Shown: positions 21,063-31,495, numbered from the stretch's first letter. The stretch is DNA of 64,000 nucleotides from Heterohyrax brucei (GCA_028571685.1 CM053158.1:58992001-59056000); one strand, 5' to 3'. Made by a program: numbers and translations. The notes: generated by a model from the sequence alone, not told the origin.

Positions 21063-24016
21063 GTAGGACTCAGGCAAGGAGCAGAGTGGCACCCTTCTGA
21101 TCAGATAGCCTTCACAGGAGGTGGTGCTAAGGCTCTCCTGAGGTGTAAAATCATGAGCATTTGCCCAGCCTGCTCTGCGAAACCCACAGTACTGCAAACT
21201 GTTGTGCCCTGAAAAGTGGTGACAGTAGTGCAAATTTTTTACCCCAGATGTGACATTATGAACCATGACTTCACCCAGAGCTGCTGACCCTATAATGTTG
21301 CTATTAGCTGCCATTAAGTCAGGCCCAACTCACAGCAAGCCCATGAACAGCGGAACAAAATACTGCCCTGTTCTCAGCCAACTCCATGATCAGATGCAGA
21401 TCGGACTGTTGCAATCCACAGTTTTCCTCAGCTGACTTTCAGAAGTAGATTGCCAGGACTTTTTTCCTAGTCCATCTTAACTGAAAGCTCCTCTGAAATC
21501 TGTTCCGCATCACAGTAACACATACACTTCCACTGACACGTGGGTGGTGGCTGTGCTTGGGGTGCATTGCTCAGGAATCCAACCCAGGTCTCCCATGCAG
21601 AAGGCAAGAATCTCTACTGTCCCTAATGATCCTATAAAGAGAAGGATTAAATGGAAATTTGTACTCAGAATGTGGGATGATGCCCACAGATAGAAGTAAC
21701 AGCTGACTAGCATTTTGGGTGAGGCCCCTCATCCTGTCTCCTGGATTAAGGGTGTCCCCGTAGAGACTACAGTGTAACATAGATGATATAACAAAGCCAC
21801 CCTTTCTCCCCTTTGGGCCCGGAGGAGTGCTGGACCCTGTCTCTCAGACCTGGGAGCTGACCTCTCTTTAAGACACAGCCACAGCCACCCAGGGTCACAG
21901 CAGAATTGCCACAGCTCTCTGACAGCAAAAGATTTTCCAGTTCCTCTGAGCTCTTAGTGCCTTGTGGCCCCACATCCAGTTCAGTAGACACCCCCCAAAC
22001 ACTCTCTTTGTCCCTGATGATGGCTGGCTTTGTGTATGTTTCAAGATAGAGATTGCAGTGCAGAATGAGAGCATTTCAGATTAGGAGCTTGATCCTCATT
22101 TCCTTTTTCCTGCACACTTCTAGGTACCAAAAATAGCTTCCAGACACTAGACATGAAACTACAGAACATCACTAACCCCTGGAGCCCAGAACACCACCTG
22201 GTGCAGCCCATTGTGGAAGAGAAGCAGTTTCCCCGGGAGCGCCAGGCCACTTTTCGTTTTCGGCAGGCCCTGCCCAAGTACCTGCTCTTCACCAGCCCCA
22301 AGAGGAACCCCTGGGGCCACAAACGCAGCTACCGTGTGCAGATCAATTCCATGGCCAGCCAAGTGCTGCCCCCAGGCTGGCAGGAGGAGCGGGCTGTCAC
22401 CTGGGCCAGGTTAGTGGGCTGGGTGAGGGGGGGAACTACTCTCAGTAGACATCCAAGTGTCTTTGCGTATGTGGATATTCCTGTGTCCCTGCCTGTTTCT
22501 GTGTCTGTGTACACATGGTTGTGCACGTCTCTGTCTGTGTGTCTGTCTGTGTATGAATGCTTGTACACTTGGGGAGCAGGGCAAAGAATCCTATGCCAAA
22601 CACCCTGAGCTTCCGCTGACAGTGGCTGACTCACTAACTCCCAGCAGATGATCTCTCATTTGGAGAAGGCAGTAACTTTCCCTCATCACTGACCCTGAAG
22701 ATGTGCCTGGGGAGAGACTGGGAGCCCAACCCTGCTAGATCCAAAGCCACTTGTCTTCTCCTCTGTGCTGGCAGGTACCCCCTGGCAGTGACCAAGTATC
22801 GGGAGTCAGAGCTGTACAGCAGCAGCATCTACAACCAGAATGATCCCTGGGACCCGCCAGTAGTCTTCGAGGAATTTCTTCGAAACAATGACAACATTGA
22901 AAATGAGGTACTAACCTTTCCCCCAACCCTGCTCAACTCTGGCTCTGCCTTCTTCGAGACCCAGCCCAAGACCACCCCCACCAGTTGGGAGTTCTAGCCA
23001 CCCTGTGCCTGGACCTGACCTCACCCTGCGATACGATAGGGAGAGCAAGTCTGGAGGTCACTACAGAGCTCCCACCTCTAAAACAGGGCTTAAGGGGATG
23101 CAGAAAGGTTTTCAGAATGACAGAAAATGCCCCAAACCAAGAAAACCAGTTGCCATAGAGTCAATTCTGACTTACAGCAGCCTGAGGAGTAAAACTGCCC
23201 CATAAGATTTCCAAGGAGTGGCTGGTGGATTTGAACTGCTGACCTTCAGGTTAGCAGCCGTAGCTCTAAACCAATGCACCACTGCCAGAAACCTAAACCA
23301 AACCCACAAGTCGATTCTGACTCACAGTGACCCTATAGGACAGAGTAGAACTGCCTAATAGAGTTTCCAAGGAATGCCTGGCAGATCTGAACTTCCAACC
23401 TTTTGGTTAGCAGACATAGCACCCCAGGGTTTCCTCTGCACAACTAAAAACCCAAAGCCAAACCTAGTGCTGTCAAGTCAATTGTAACTCATAGCAACCC
23501 TATAGGGCAGAGTAGAACTACCCAACAGACTTTCCAGGGAGCACCTGGTGGATTCCAACTGCCAACCTTTTGGATAGTAGCACTTAAACACTACACCACT
23601 ACACAACTAGGGCTGCAAAACTCCCTAAGCGCTCCAAAATACCCAAGAGGCCCAGTGGTCTCTAGTGATCAGGGCTTAGCCCCATCCCACTGAAGATGTT
23701 TACCTTCTTCTCCCATCTGAACTGCCTCACCCACTTTCGCCCACAGGACTTAGTGGCCTGGGTGACGGTGGGTTTCCTCCACATCCCCCACTCAGAGGAC
23801 ATCCCCAACACAACTACACCTGGAAACTCGGTGGGCTTCCTGTTGAGACCCTTCAACTTCTTCCCAGAGGATCCGTCCGTGGCATCCAGAGACACTGTGA
23901 TCACGAGACCCCAGGAGGGAGGTTCCCCCCATGTCCAGCGCTGGATTCCCAGTGAGGTGGGGGGCTGTTGGTTGCCTCCCCCTTTTAACTACAATGGAAC
24001 CTATAGGCCTGTGTGA
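19490..24016 (+). CDS. AOC1: Diamine oxidase (amine oxidase copper-containing 1), four coding exons
   Basis: Oxidatively deaminates histamine, putrescine and related diamines to aldehyde, ammonia and hydrogen peroxide; a secreted copper/topaquinone glycoprotein of gut, kidney and placenta. Joining 19490-21062, 22124-22409, 22775-22907 and 23747-24016 gives 753 codons plus... counted with the stop, 2262 bp in all, i.e. 753 residues; human has 751. A hydrophobic signal peptide covers about residues 1-24. N2- and N3-type domains precede the catalytic domain (about 310-725). Key residues seen: Tyr462 in the NYDY topaquinone motif, Asp374 (catalytic base), His511/His513 in HTH and His676 in FLHIPH (copper), Asp192 (diamine-binding aspartate in human), Cys392/Cys418 and Cys738 (disulfides). 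N-glycosylation sequons at 115, 539 and 747. The start has a good context (A at -3, G at +4) directly after a plausible acceptor at 19484-19485, suggesting a non-coding first exon upstream. Overall match is to AOC1, clearly better than AOC2/AOC3. No disabling change is seen. Confidence 0.98.
21297..21632 (-). repeat. AfroSINE variant with a tRNA-Gly-like head (AOC1 first coding intron)
   Basis: Read on the minus strand, the 5' end (about 21560-21632) resembles tRNA-Gly(GCC): acagtagagattcttgcc, then a B box in gggttggattcctgagcaa. The 3' end (about 21300-21345) reads ctgtgagttgggcctgac. The middle shares phrases with the 5' region of the RTE element at 29740. Confidence 0.6.
22124..22409 (+). 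CDS. AOC1: AOC1 coding exon 2
   Basis: 286 bp, entered in phase 1 after the acceptor at 22122-22123 and left in phase 2 at the donor gttagt (22410). It codes for the stretch from TKNSFQ to the WA of WAR. It contains the region equivalent to the human heparin-binding motif (residues 569-576, here RFRQALPK) and the sequon NIT at residue 539. Confidence 0.96.
22775..22907 (+). CDS. AOC1: AOC1 coding exon 3
   Basis: 133 bp between the acceptor at 22773-22774 and the donor gtacta (22908). Entered in phase 2 and left in phase 0. It codes for [17 protein letters not shown] through NIENE, including the well-conserved NQNDPW segment. Confidence 0.96.
23128..23283 (-). repeat. AfroSINE in AOC1 intron (first of three)
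   Basis: Minus-strand copy: ccagttgccatagagtcaat to tctaaaccaatgcaccactg. Sits about 220 bp after coding exon 3. Confidence 0.85.
23284..23436 (-). repeat. AfroSINE in AOC1 intron (second of three)
   Basis: Minus-strand copy: aaaccaaacccacaagtcgat to agcaccccagggtttcc, slightly shortened near its head. Confidence 0.85.
23437..23605 (-). repeat. AfroSINE in AOC1 intron (third of three)
   Basis: Minus-strand copy: ccaaagccaaacctagtgctg to ctacaccactacacaactagg. Ends about 140 bp before the acceptor of the last coding exon. Confidence 0.85.
23747..24016 (+). CDS. AOC1: AOC1 coding exon 4 with stop codon
   Basis: 270 bp from the acceptor at 23745-23746 to TGA at 24014-24016. It carries the third copper ligand His676, the SEDIPNT segment, Cys738 (inter-subunit disulfide in human) and the C-terminal sequon NGT at 747, ending in TYRPV as in human. 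Confidence 0.97.
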   Translation, partial: DLVAWVTVGFLHIPHSEDIPNTTTPGNSVGFLLRPFNFFPEDPSVASRDTVITRPQEGGSPHVQRWIPSEVGGCWLPPPFNYNGTYRPV

Positions 24017-24090
24017 AGGGTAGCTGACCATACTCTCACTAGAAAACTTTTGTCCTTAGCACTGACAATAAACTCTTTTGACCATGCTGT
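24017..24090 (+). terminator. AOC1: AOC1 3' UTR and poly(A) signal
   Basis: A canonical AATAAA lies at 24067-24072, about 50 bp after the stop codon, followed by a T- and GT-rich stretch (ctcttttgac, catgctgtgagctg). The 3' UTR is therefore very short, roughly 75-80 bases. Confidence 0.85.
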
Positions 24091-24239
24091 GAGCTGCCTC
24101 TGGAGGGTTAGGGTGGGGAGGAGGCGAATCAAGGGGCATGGATGTGGGGACTCACAATCACATGACCTGGGCTCCTCTCACACGTCTTCTACTCCAGCCT
24201 AGAAAAGACTCTCTTATGACCTTAAGTGCAGTTCAGTAA
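24091..24239 (+). other. AOC1 downstream flank
   Basis: Unique-looking, G-rich at 24100-24150. No second gene start is seen. Confidence 0.4.
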
Positions 24240-24720
24240 AACACTCATATTTGCCTATCAGATTGGAAAGATTCCTTGCATTGCAGCCGGATATGCAAAG
24301 TTGTACAGGCAAAGGAAAGACGGGAGATCTGCCAAAATTACCAAAGTGTTCGCCCTTTGACACACTAATCCTACTTCCAGGAATTTATCCCAGAGCTCCA
24401 GCTGCACAAGCTAAAAATTCATCTACAAGGTTATTCACTTCATCATTGCTTGTAATACCAAAAAAATGGAAATAACTCAATGTCCATCCACATGAGAGTC
24501 CACATGACTAAACTATGGCACGTCTGTACAACACAGTACTGCGTCAGCGTGAGAGAAATATGCAGGTGCTCTCAATTTACTTACGAGGAAAGGTCCTCAA
24601 TATTATTAAGAAAATAAGTACAGAATAATAGAATAAGCTAACTCTTGTATAAGAAAAGATGAGAGGAGATATATATAAATATGCACACACTCACATATAT
24701 ATAAAAACATACACACACAC
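24240..24720 (+). repeat. Old L1 3' end with AT/AC microsatellite
   Basis: Diverged L1 phrases: tttgacacactaatcctactt, aggaatttatcccagagctcc, caaggttattcacttcatc, tggaaataactcaatgtcc. It ends in (AT)n and (AC)n tracts at 24670-24720. Confidence 0.75.
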
Positions 24721-24721
24721 G

Positions 24722-25232
24722 CAAGGTCTGACAAGTCCGCGAACTTAATTTTTCTGAGTGCTACACACCTCATTGCTGAATGTCACTATGGTCACCTTCG
24801 AAGTACTCCCTTGGGAAGCTATGCACTCATGCCAGCATCTAGTCCATGCTTCAGAGAATTTTGGAACTTTTTCTGGCATGGCCGTTGCACACAGCAACAA
24901 GGTGCAAAGTTGGCAAACAATTGTATAGTTGCCTGTGAGGGAGTTTTTAGCCACTAAACAAATAACTATATTGGAACACCCTCCCTACTCACCTGATCTC
25001 GTCCCCAGTGACTTTTCTTTACCCAAAGAGAAAGGAAATATTGGAAGGAAGACATTTTGATGACATTCAGGACATCAAAGGTAATATGACAACAGCTCTG
25101 ATGGCCACATCAGAAAAGAGTTCCAAAATTGCTTTGAAGGGTGGACTAGGTGCTGGTGTCGGTGCATAGCTTCCCAAGGGGAGCACTTCAGCAATGAAGT
25201 ATGTAGCATTTTTTTTTTAGAATGGCAGTCCT
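24722..25232 (+). mobile_element. Mariner relic with long inverted ends (copy 2)
   Basis: Same structure and same internal junction as the copy at 17133-17702: a 5' arm (24722-24900) that is the inverted 3' end, then the transposase C-terminal region with the PPYSPDL motif, here frameshifted, then the 3' arm. The 3' arm has small deletions just before its end. It sits directly after an (AC)n tract that ends an old L1. Confidence 0.82.
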
Positions 25233-25249
25233 CAGATAAGCTTATAAAA

Positions 25250-25421
25250 TCCTGTTGAAACCCTGGTGGCATAATAGTTAAGTGCTATGGTCGCTGATCA
25301 AAAGGTCAGCAGTTCAAATCCACCAGGTGCTCCTTGGAAACTCGATGGAGCAGTTCTACTCTATCCGAAGGGTCACTGTGAGTGGGAATCAACCTGAGGG
25401 CACTAGGTTTGGCTTTTTGGT
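25250..25421 (+). repeat. AfroSINE, standard type
   Basis: gaaaccctggtggcataatag to aggtttggctttttggt, with an 8-bp target duplication ttataaaa (25242-25249 and 25422-25429). Confidence 0.9.
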
Positions 25422-25619
25422 TTATAAAAACCTTAGAAAGATAGACAAGAAACTAATAAAAAATTGTTACCTGTATGTGATGAGAAGAAATGTGTGGCGA
25501 GGACAGAAATAGGGTTAGTTTTTAACCGTGTAAATATATGACCCACTGAAAGAATTTGAAAGAGGAAGAAACAGAGGGAGAGAAAACTCCATCTCCTACT
25601 GCTGACTAACAGAAAGCCG

Positions 25620-25810
25620 ACCAGGACAGACGTAGCAGATATAATACCACCCAATAGTATATCCTAACTCTTGGGATCTGTAGAAGTGTTAGTTACGTGG
25701 CAAAAGAGACTGTGTAAATGTGATTATCGGAAGGACCTTGAGGTAGGAGATTATCCTGAATGATCTGGGTGGGCTTTATATAATCACAAGTGTATTTTAC
25801 AAGAAGGTGG
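25620..25810 (+). repeat. Old eutherian LTR-like relic, family unresolved
   Basis: gtggcaaaagagactgtgtaa, aggagattatcctgaatgat and tataatcacaag are phrases of a common eutherian ERVL/MaLR-class LTR. Only a fragment of about 190 bp is visible and it is much decayed. Confidence 0.45.
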
Positions 25811-27499
25811 ATCATCTTTTTAAGGGTAACAAAAGCGGAGATTTCAGGCCCAAGTTGCAATTTAACTCAAAATGAAGTTGAATTTAGTTCTCGAGTCAAC
25901 TATCGTAGTCACGCCAAGCATCTCAGGAGCTCGGGGGGTCTGCGTACAAAACTAAAACAGATTCCGACCTTCCTCTCCTCTCAAGAAAACAGAGAGGAAG
26001 GGTGTGATTAGATAAACATTTTTAAGGAGGCTCAGTGGCAGCAGCGTTGGGAATCAGAGGTGCTCCCTGGGGCCAGAGGCTTCTTTACACAGGCCGAGTC
26101 ACATGTGCATGACTGTTGCCACCTGCCACACCAATGCAGTTAGAAGACCCCTACCTACGGTGGGGACCGTGCGGGGTCTGTGGAGAGACTGAGTCATTCG
26201 TTGATGGTCCAGAAGCACACATCGCAAGCTGCACATACTCCTTACCCGCAGAGGGCTCCCCTTACCTCTCCTTCATGTCTGTCGTCACCACCTAATAATG
26301 ATTTGGGTGACAACAGTGCCATTGCCCCCACATAACTTACTCCACTGGGAATGGCAGAAGAGTCTGGGCCTCATCCCTGAGAGACCAGCCCAAGGTCCCA
26401 GGGGCTACACTTCCTCCCTTGCAGGCACAGATCCCAGGCATCCGCGTAGGTCCCCACTTCTGGCACGCATCCTTCAAGTCTCTGGTTTCTACTTTCCAGA
26501 ACTGCTCTCAGTTCTCACCCTGCTTTTAAGCATTATACAAACCCAGAAGGTGACTGGCCCTGGATGTAAAGGTGAGAAAAACAAAGCACTTGCCCACAAA
26601 ACAGCCACCATCACATGGTCTACAAAGCCACTGAGCCAGTGTATGAGAAGTGGCTCTAGTGTGACTTTCATTTCATGTCATTGCATTTCATGTCACTTTC
26701 ATTTCAGACTGGCATCTTCTTTTTATTCTTTTTTTTTTTAATAAATGTTTGGTCTGACCCAAGAGCTGCATGTGGTTCAAAGAAATGTCACAGATAGCTT
26801 GGCCTTGGTTAACTAGCACAGTGACCGTTCCTTAGGTGACTGCTGACATTGCCAACTACACAGCTCCACAGTGGACTTTGAGGCCAGACCTGTTGCAGTG
26901 GTGAATTCTTCCTGGGCACGATTACACATGTGGGTACATGGGCTCAGCCGTGGGCCAGCCTCAGGACGGATGACTGAGAGAAGCTCTCAGCCCTGAGCGG
27001 GAGAGGAATGCCTCAGAGACAGACTGTCAAGAACAAAAAGACTACAGGGACAAAAAGCAGCACAGCACACAAGGTAAGTGTAGCATTAACCAAGAACCCT
27101 GGGTCCTAAGCCCTGGCTCCAGGACGGTGATTGACAACCTTTCTGTAACCCTCTGAGCCCCAAGGGAACCAAGTCCTCTGTTTCCACGCCCCTCTGCCTT
27201 TGGATGTCCTTAACCCTTTCCTCTTGGCTCAAGTTCTATACCACTCACTTTTCTGTCCTAACATTTGACCAGACGTCACCCACCATCTGAGCAAGCAGCT
27301 TGCTCTTGTAGAAGCCTCTGCCTACCAACGCTACCTCAAGAACATATGGGTCCCAGCAGGAAATGCAAGACCCCTTGCTGAAAAATTATTGAGAACACCA
27401 AAGCGGGAATAGCAGAACATGAAATCGAGTGTCCATCCTTCTGAGCCCAGACACACGCCCTGCTGTTTATATCTACTGCCTGCCCTCAGACGTGTAGAG
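25811..27499. other. Unassigned region
   Basis: No gene or named repeat. A short direct repeat of cattt(c/g)atgtca-type words occurs at 26665-26705, followed by a T-run at 26725-26740. The 147-codon open frame at 26298-26741 lacks any domain. Confidence 0.4.
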
Positions 27500-28263
27500 C
27501 CCCAGGCTGCTCCATGGACTGTATTTCTCACCATCTAAGCTACATCCAGTGTAATAGCTCTCTTCATTTTCTTCAGGGTCCTCACAAAAATTGTCTTTGC
27601 TGTCTGAAACGTCACCAAAAGTCTCTTCAAGACAATCCAGGCTTTTTATATAAAGCATTTGAAAATTCTCCCAGCCTCTATCCATTTCCAGTTTCAAAAC
27701 TGTTTCCATGTTTTAGGTAACTGTTAGAGCAGCACCTCACTGTCTTGATACCAATTCTGCCTTAGTCGTCTAGTGCTGCTATAGCATAAATACCAAATGT
27801 AGATGGCTTTAACAAAGAGAAATTTATTCTATCATAGTCTAGGAAACTAAAAGCCCAAATTCAAGAAAAGCCTTTCTTCTTCTGACAGCTCTGGAGCAAG
27901 GTCTTTGTCATCAGTCTTCCCCTGGTTTAGGCACTTCTCAGCACAGGTACCCCATGTCCAGTAGACACACTATTCTACTGGCTCTTGTTTCTTAGTAGTA
28001 TGAGGTTCCCATCCTCTCTCTTTCTCTCTCTCCCCTCTCTGTTTTACATCTCAGAAGAGATTGGCTGAAGACAAAATCTAATCTTATAGATTGAGTCCTG
28101 TATCATTAACACGGCTGCCACTAATCACATCTTATTAACAATGCAGAGACATGATTTACAAAATGTAGGAAAATCTTATCAGATGACAGTGCAGTAGACA
28201 ATCACATAATACTGGGAATCATGGCCTAGCCAAACAGACACACATGTTTTTAGGGGGCACAAC
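27500..28263 (-). mobile_element. MaLR-like element: 5' LTR plus start of internal region
   Basis: LTR at 27758-28263 (minus strand; its outer 5' end is missing). The internal region continues leftward from a primer-site-like gataccaattctgcc to about 27500, with THE1/MST-type internal phrases. No second LTR is present. Old and fragmentary. Confidence 0.7.
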
Positions 28264-28829
28264 CGCATTTACGGCAGTCTCCATAGAAAAACCCACTTTC
28301 TGTCTTTTCTGTGAGACCAGAACAATAGTTTGAGATATCAATAGCCAGGCATGACAGGGATACTTAACAATAAGATCATAAAAGGTATTAAAGTTTAATG
28401 CCAATTCACAAAGTTCATGAGCTTGAGCCCAGAGAAGCTACAGGCAATTAAAGCTTGTCCTGAAAATCAAAGAAAAGTTGAAAGCTATCCCCTCTCTTTG
28501 CCTCTCTGGGAACCCCCTCTTTTTCTATTGAGTTGTTGCTGACCAAGCAAGGTCAGGCCTTGGTTTTCTGAATCCATTTCAGAAGGATTTGCTACAGGTG
28601 ACCCCTAACCCCACACTGAAGCATCACAAAGATCATCACTGATTTCCTCCTCAGATGGAAACTTCCCTCCAAGAAAGACAAGGAAGCAACATGTGAACAG
28701 GGAAAATGTGAGTATATAATCAAAGCAAAGCCCTTTCGAAGTACTCTGTAACTCTTTCAGGTTGTTAGACATTGAGAAGCAATCCAGAAGGTGCTTTAAA
28801 GTGTGAGCTCAGGACCTAAACCCACTACT
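28264..28829. other. No recognised feature
   Basis: Unique-looking sequence between two repeats. Confidence 0.35.
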
Positions 28830-29420
28830 ACTCATCAAGAATGTGGACTTGAATGACGATCGGACCCTATTCAGTCTGCGCAAGAGAGGTAGGAGGAGAG
28901 CCAGGAATGGTGCCAAGCTGCCGTTACCGAACATTTTCATCAAAGTTCTATAGAAGAATCCTCAGCAAAAGTGAGAAAAAGCAGAACAGAATTTAAAATT
29001 CTCGTGGACTTCAGACTTTCCAGAGGCATGGGGGATGGAGGGACCCCTGAAACTATCACCATGAGATTATCTTTAAAAGTAAACCAAAACCATCCCCTAA
29101 ACTCTTCTTAAGATTAAACAATAGTTTAGTTTAACTAATATCAAGTGTCTGCCTTGAGCATTATGGTCTATTTTAAGAACTATCTATATTGGATTAAATG
29201 GACAACGATTTGAAAGGTTAGATAGCAACTTTAGAAGGCAGTGAGTTTATGTTACTAGAAGAGGAACAACTCAGAAAAGGAGGGTAAAAATGACTGTACA
29301 ACTCAAAGTATATAAAGGATGTCACAAAACGGTACATGTAAGAACTGTTGAATTTGTGTATGTTTTACCGTGAATATTCTCTACCACAATAACAAAATAA
29401 AGTTTAAACATAAATAAAAA
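28830..29420 (+). repeat. L1 3' UTR, afrotherian type
   Basis: Parallels 54270-54770 (shared phrases caaacaatagtttaactta, gagcattatg, taagaactatctata) and ends with the L1-like tail tgttttaccgtgaatattctc and an A-rich stretch. Confidence 0.6.
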
Positions 29421-29694
29421 TAAAATTAATGTCTTAATTTTGAAGAAGTTAAAAGAAACAATATCAAACAAGATCCATTCCTAACTAAAAGGAATCTAAA
29501 ATTTAAAAGTAATAAAATATATATAATGGTAAGTTGTTAACCAAAAAAATAGCCCAGAACATCATAAGAAACCTAAAGAACAATACCTTTTATGAGCACA
29601 GACATCAAAAAATTCTCAAAAAATATTTTAATAAATGAAAACCAGAAATGTATAAATGATTATACTCATGATCATGTACCTGTCAATTTTTCAT
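29421..29694. other. AT-rich, probable old L1 remnant
   Basis: Very A-rich with no recognisable reading frame; family not assignable. Confidence 0.3.
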
Positions 29695-30093
29695 AATATG
29701 GGGGCATCATACATGAAGAAAAACTGCAATGTTGGAAGCTATGCCACCTGTGTTCAGATACCAGCAGGGTTACCCATGGTGGACAAATTTCAGGTGAGAC
29801 TACGACAGACTAGAAAGATCTGGTAGTGTACTTCTGAAAAGAATTTGCCAGCAAAAGCAGTACAAATAGCAGCAGAACACTGCCTGATATAGTGCCAGAA
29901 GATGAACCCCACAGGTTGGAAGGCACTCAAAACATGACTGGGAAGAGCTTACTATCCAAATACAGTCAACCTTAATGAAATGAATGGAATCAAGCTTTCA
30001 GGACCTTCATTTGCTGATGTGTCAAGACTCAAAATCAGAAGAAACAGCTGCAAATATCCATTAATAATTAGAATGTGGAATGTACAAAGTATG
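29695..30093 (+). mobile_element. RTE-type LINE, 5' part up to the endonuclease start
   Basis: tgccacctgtgttcagatacc and ccagcagggttacccatggtgg belong to the 5' region of the afrotherian RTE element. 29980-30093 codes for its ORF start (MNGIKLSGPSFADVSRLKIR, then WNVQSM, the endonuclease beginning). The copy is cut off by the LTR at 30094. Confidence 0.72.
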
Positions 30094-30614
30094 TGTCATG
30101 AATTGGATTGTGTCCCCCCCAAAATACGTGTAGCTGTGTGGCTGGGCCATGATTCCCAGTATTTTGGAGTTGTCCTTCATTCTGTGATTTTCTGTGCTGT
30201 ATTAAAGGATTAGGTGGAACCGTAAATGCCTTCATAGGATTACCTCCCTGCTCCACTGGGAAGGGAGTTTTGCTGGAGCATGGCTTGCACCACCCTTAAT
30301 CCTTTCATCTTACAGGAGATGAAAGAAAAGAGAAGCAAGCAGAGAATTGAGAACCCCACACAATCAAGCAAGCAGCGCTGGGAGAAGAGCACGTCCTTCA
30401 GACCTGAGGTTCCTGTGCCGAGATGCTCCCTGGACAAAGACTGATATAATACCAGACTATCCTCCAGAGCTGACAAAGGGGAAAGCGTTTCCCTGGAGCA
30501 GACATCCTGAATTTGGACTTGTGGCCTACTGGACTGTGTAAGAATAAACTTTTCTTTACTAAAGTCATCCACTTTGTAGTATCTCCGTTAGAACAGCACT
30601 AGATAACTAAAACG
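30094..30614 (+). repeat. Solo LTR, MaLR-like afrotherian family
   Basis: Starts tgtcatgaattggattgtg, ends agataactaaaacg. Full length (about 521 bp). It resembles the LTRs at 8698-9200 and 42825-43347 more closely than the young copy. Confidence 0.87.
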
Positions 30615-30619
30615 GATAC

Positions 30620-30879
30620 GGAAAAGCTGATGGCCACAGTCAGCCAACGTGACCTCATACACACCTATAGAAAACACCAGCCAACAGTTGTGAAGTACAC
30701 ATTCTTTCCCAACATACTTGGAAAGTTCTTCAGAACAGACTACGTCTTAGGCCACAGAGGTACCCTCTACAAAATCCAAAACATTAAGATAACACAAAGT
30801 GACTAATCTGCCCACAATGCCATCAAAGTAGAAGTTAACAACTGGAAGAATCAAATAAGCAGCTGTCTAAGATGCATCA
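30620..30879 (+). repeat. Old L1 ORF2 fragment (endonuclease end)
   Basis: acacattctttcccaacatac, cttggaaagttcttcagaac and cttaggccacagaggtaccc match the L1 endonuclease C-terminal segment. Frames are broken. Confidence 0.6.
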
Positions 30880-31495
30880 GTTGGTTGCAACCCACCTGGA
30901 GCAAAGGAGAATGAAGAACACAAAGGCATAAGGAAAATACGAGCCCACAAGACAGAAAGGGCAGTATAAACCGGAGACTCCATCAGCCTGAGACCAGAAG
31001 AACTAGATGGTGCCTGACTACCACCAATAACTGCCCTGACAGGGAACGCATCACAGAGTTGCTGATGGAGCAGGAGAAAAGTGGGACACAGAACTCAAAT
31101 TCAGGTTAAAAAAGACCAGACTTAATGGTCTGACTGAGAATGGAGGGACACCAGCAGATGTGGTCCCTGGACTCTGCATTAGCCCATAACTAAAACCATT
31201 CCTGAAGCCAGCTCTTCAGACAAGGATGACAAGACCTTCAATGTTAGTCGTAAAGAGTGTGCTTCTTGGCTCAGGTAGATGTATGAGCCTAATGGGCAGC
31301 TCCTGTCCAGAAGCAAGATGAGAAGGCAAAGGGAACAGGAGCCGGTTGAACAGACATGGGAAATACAGGGTAGAGAGGAAGAATGTGCTATCATATTGTA
31401 GGGTGAACAAACACACACGATGTGTGTATGAGCTCTGTATAAGAAGCTGACTTGAATTATAAACTTTCACTTAAAGCACAACAACAAAAATAACA
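30880..31495 (+). repeat. L1 3' UTR, afrotherian type
   Basis: acctggagcaaaggagaatg, ccagaagaactagatggtgcc, ccagacttaatggtctgactg and the tail aactttcacttaaagcacaa. Joined directly to the ORF2 scrap before it. Confidence 0.65.

Noticed and set aside
21063-21100. In-frame read-through of the first AOC1 coding exon to a stop at 21098-21100
   Set aside because: Homology to diamine oxidase ends at the GT donor at 21063, and the next exon restores the conserved sequence in phase 1.
22500-22560. Repeated tgtctgtgtg words in AOC1 intron 2
   Set aside because: Plain (TGTC/TG)n microsatellite.
26298-26741. 147-codon + strand open frame
   Set aside because: Runs into simple repeats and a T-run; no domain.
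27514-27720. 68-78 codon frames on both strands near 27.5 kb
   Set aside because: They sit in the internal region of a MaLR-like fossil.
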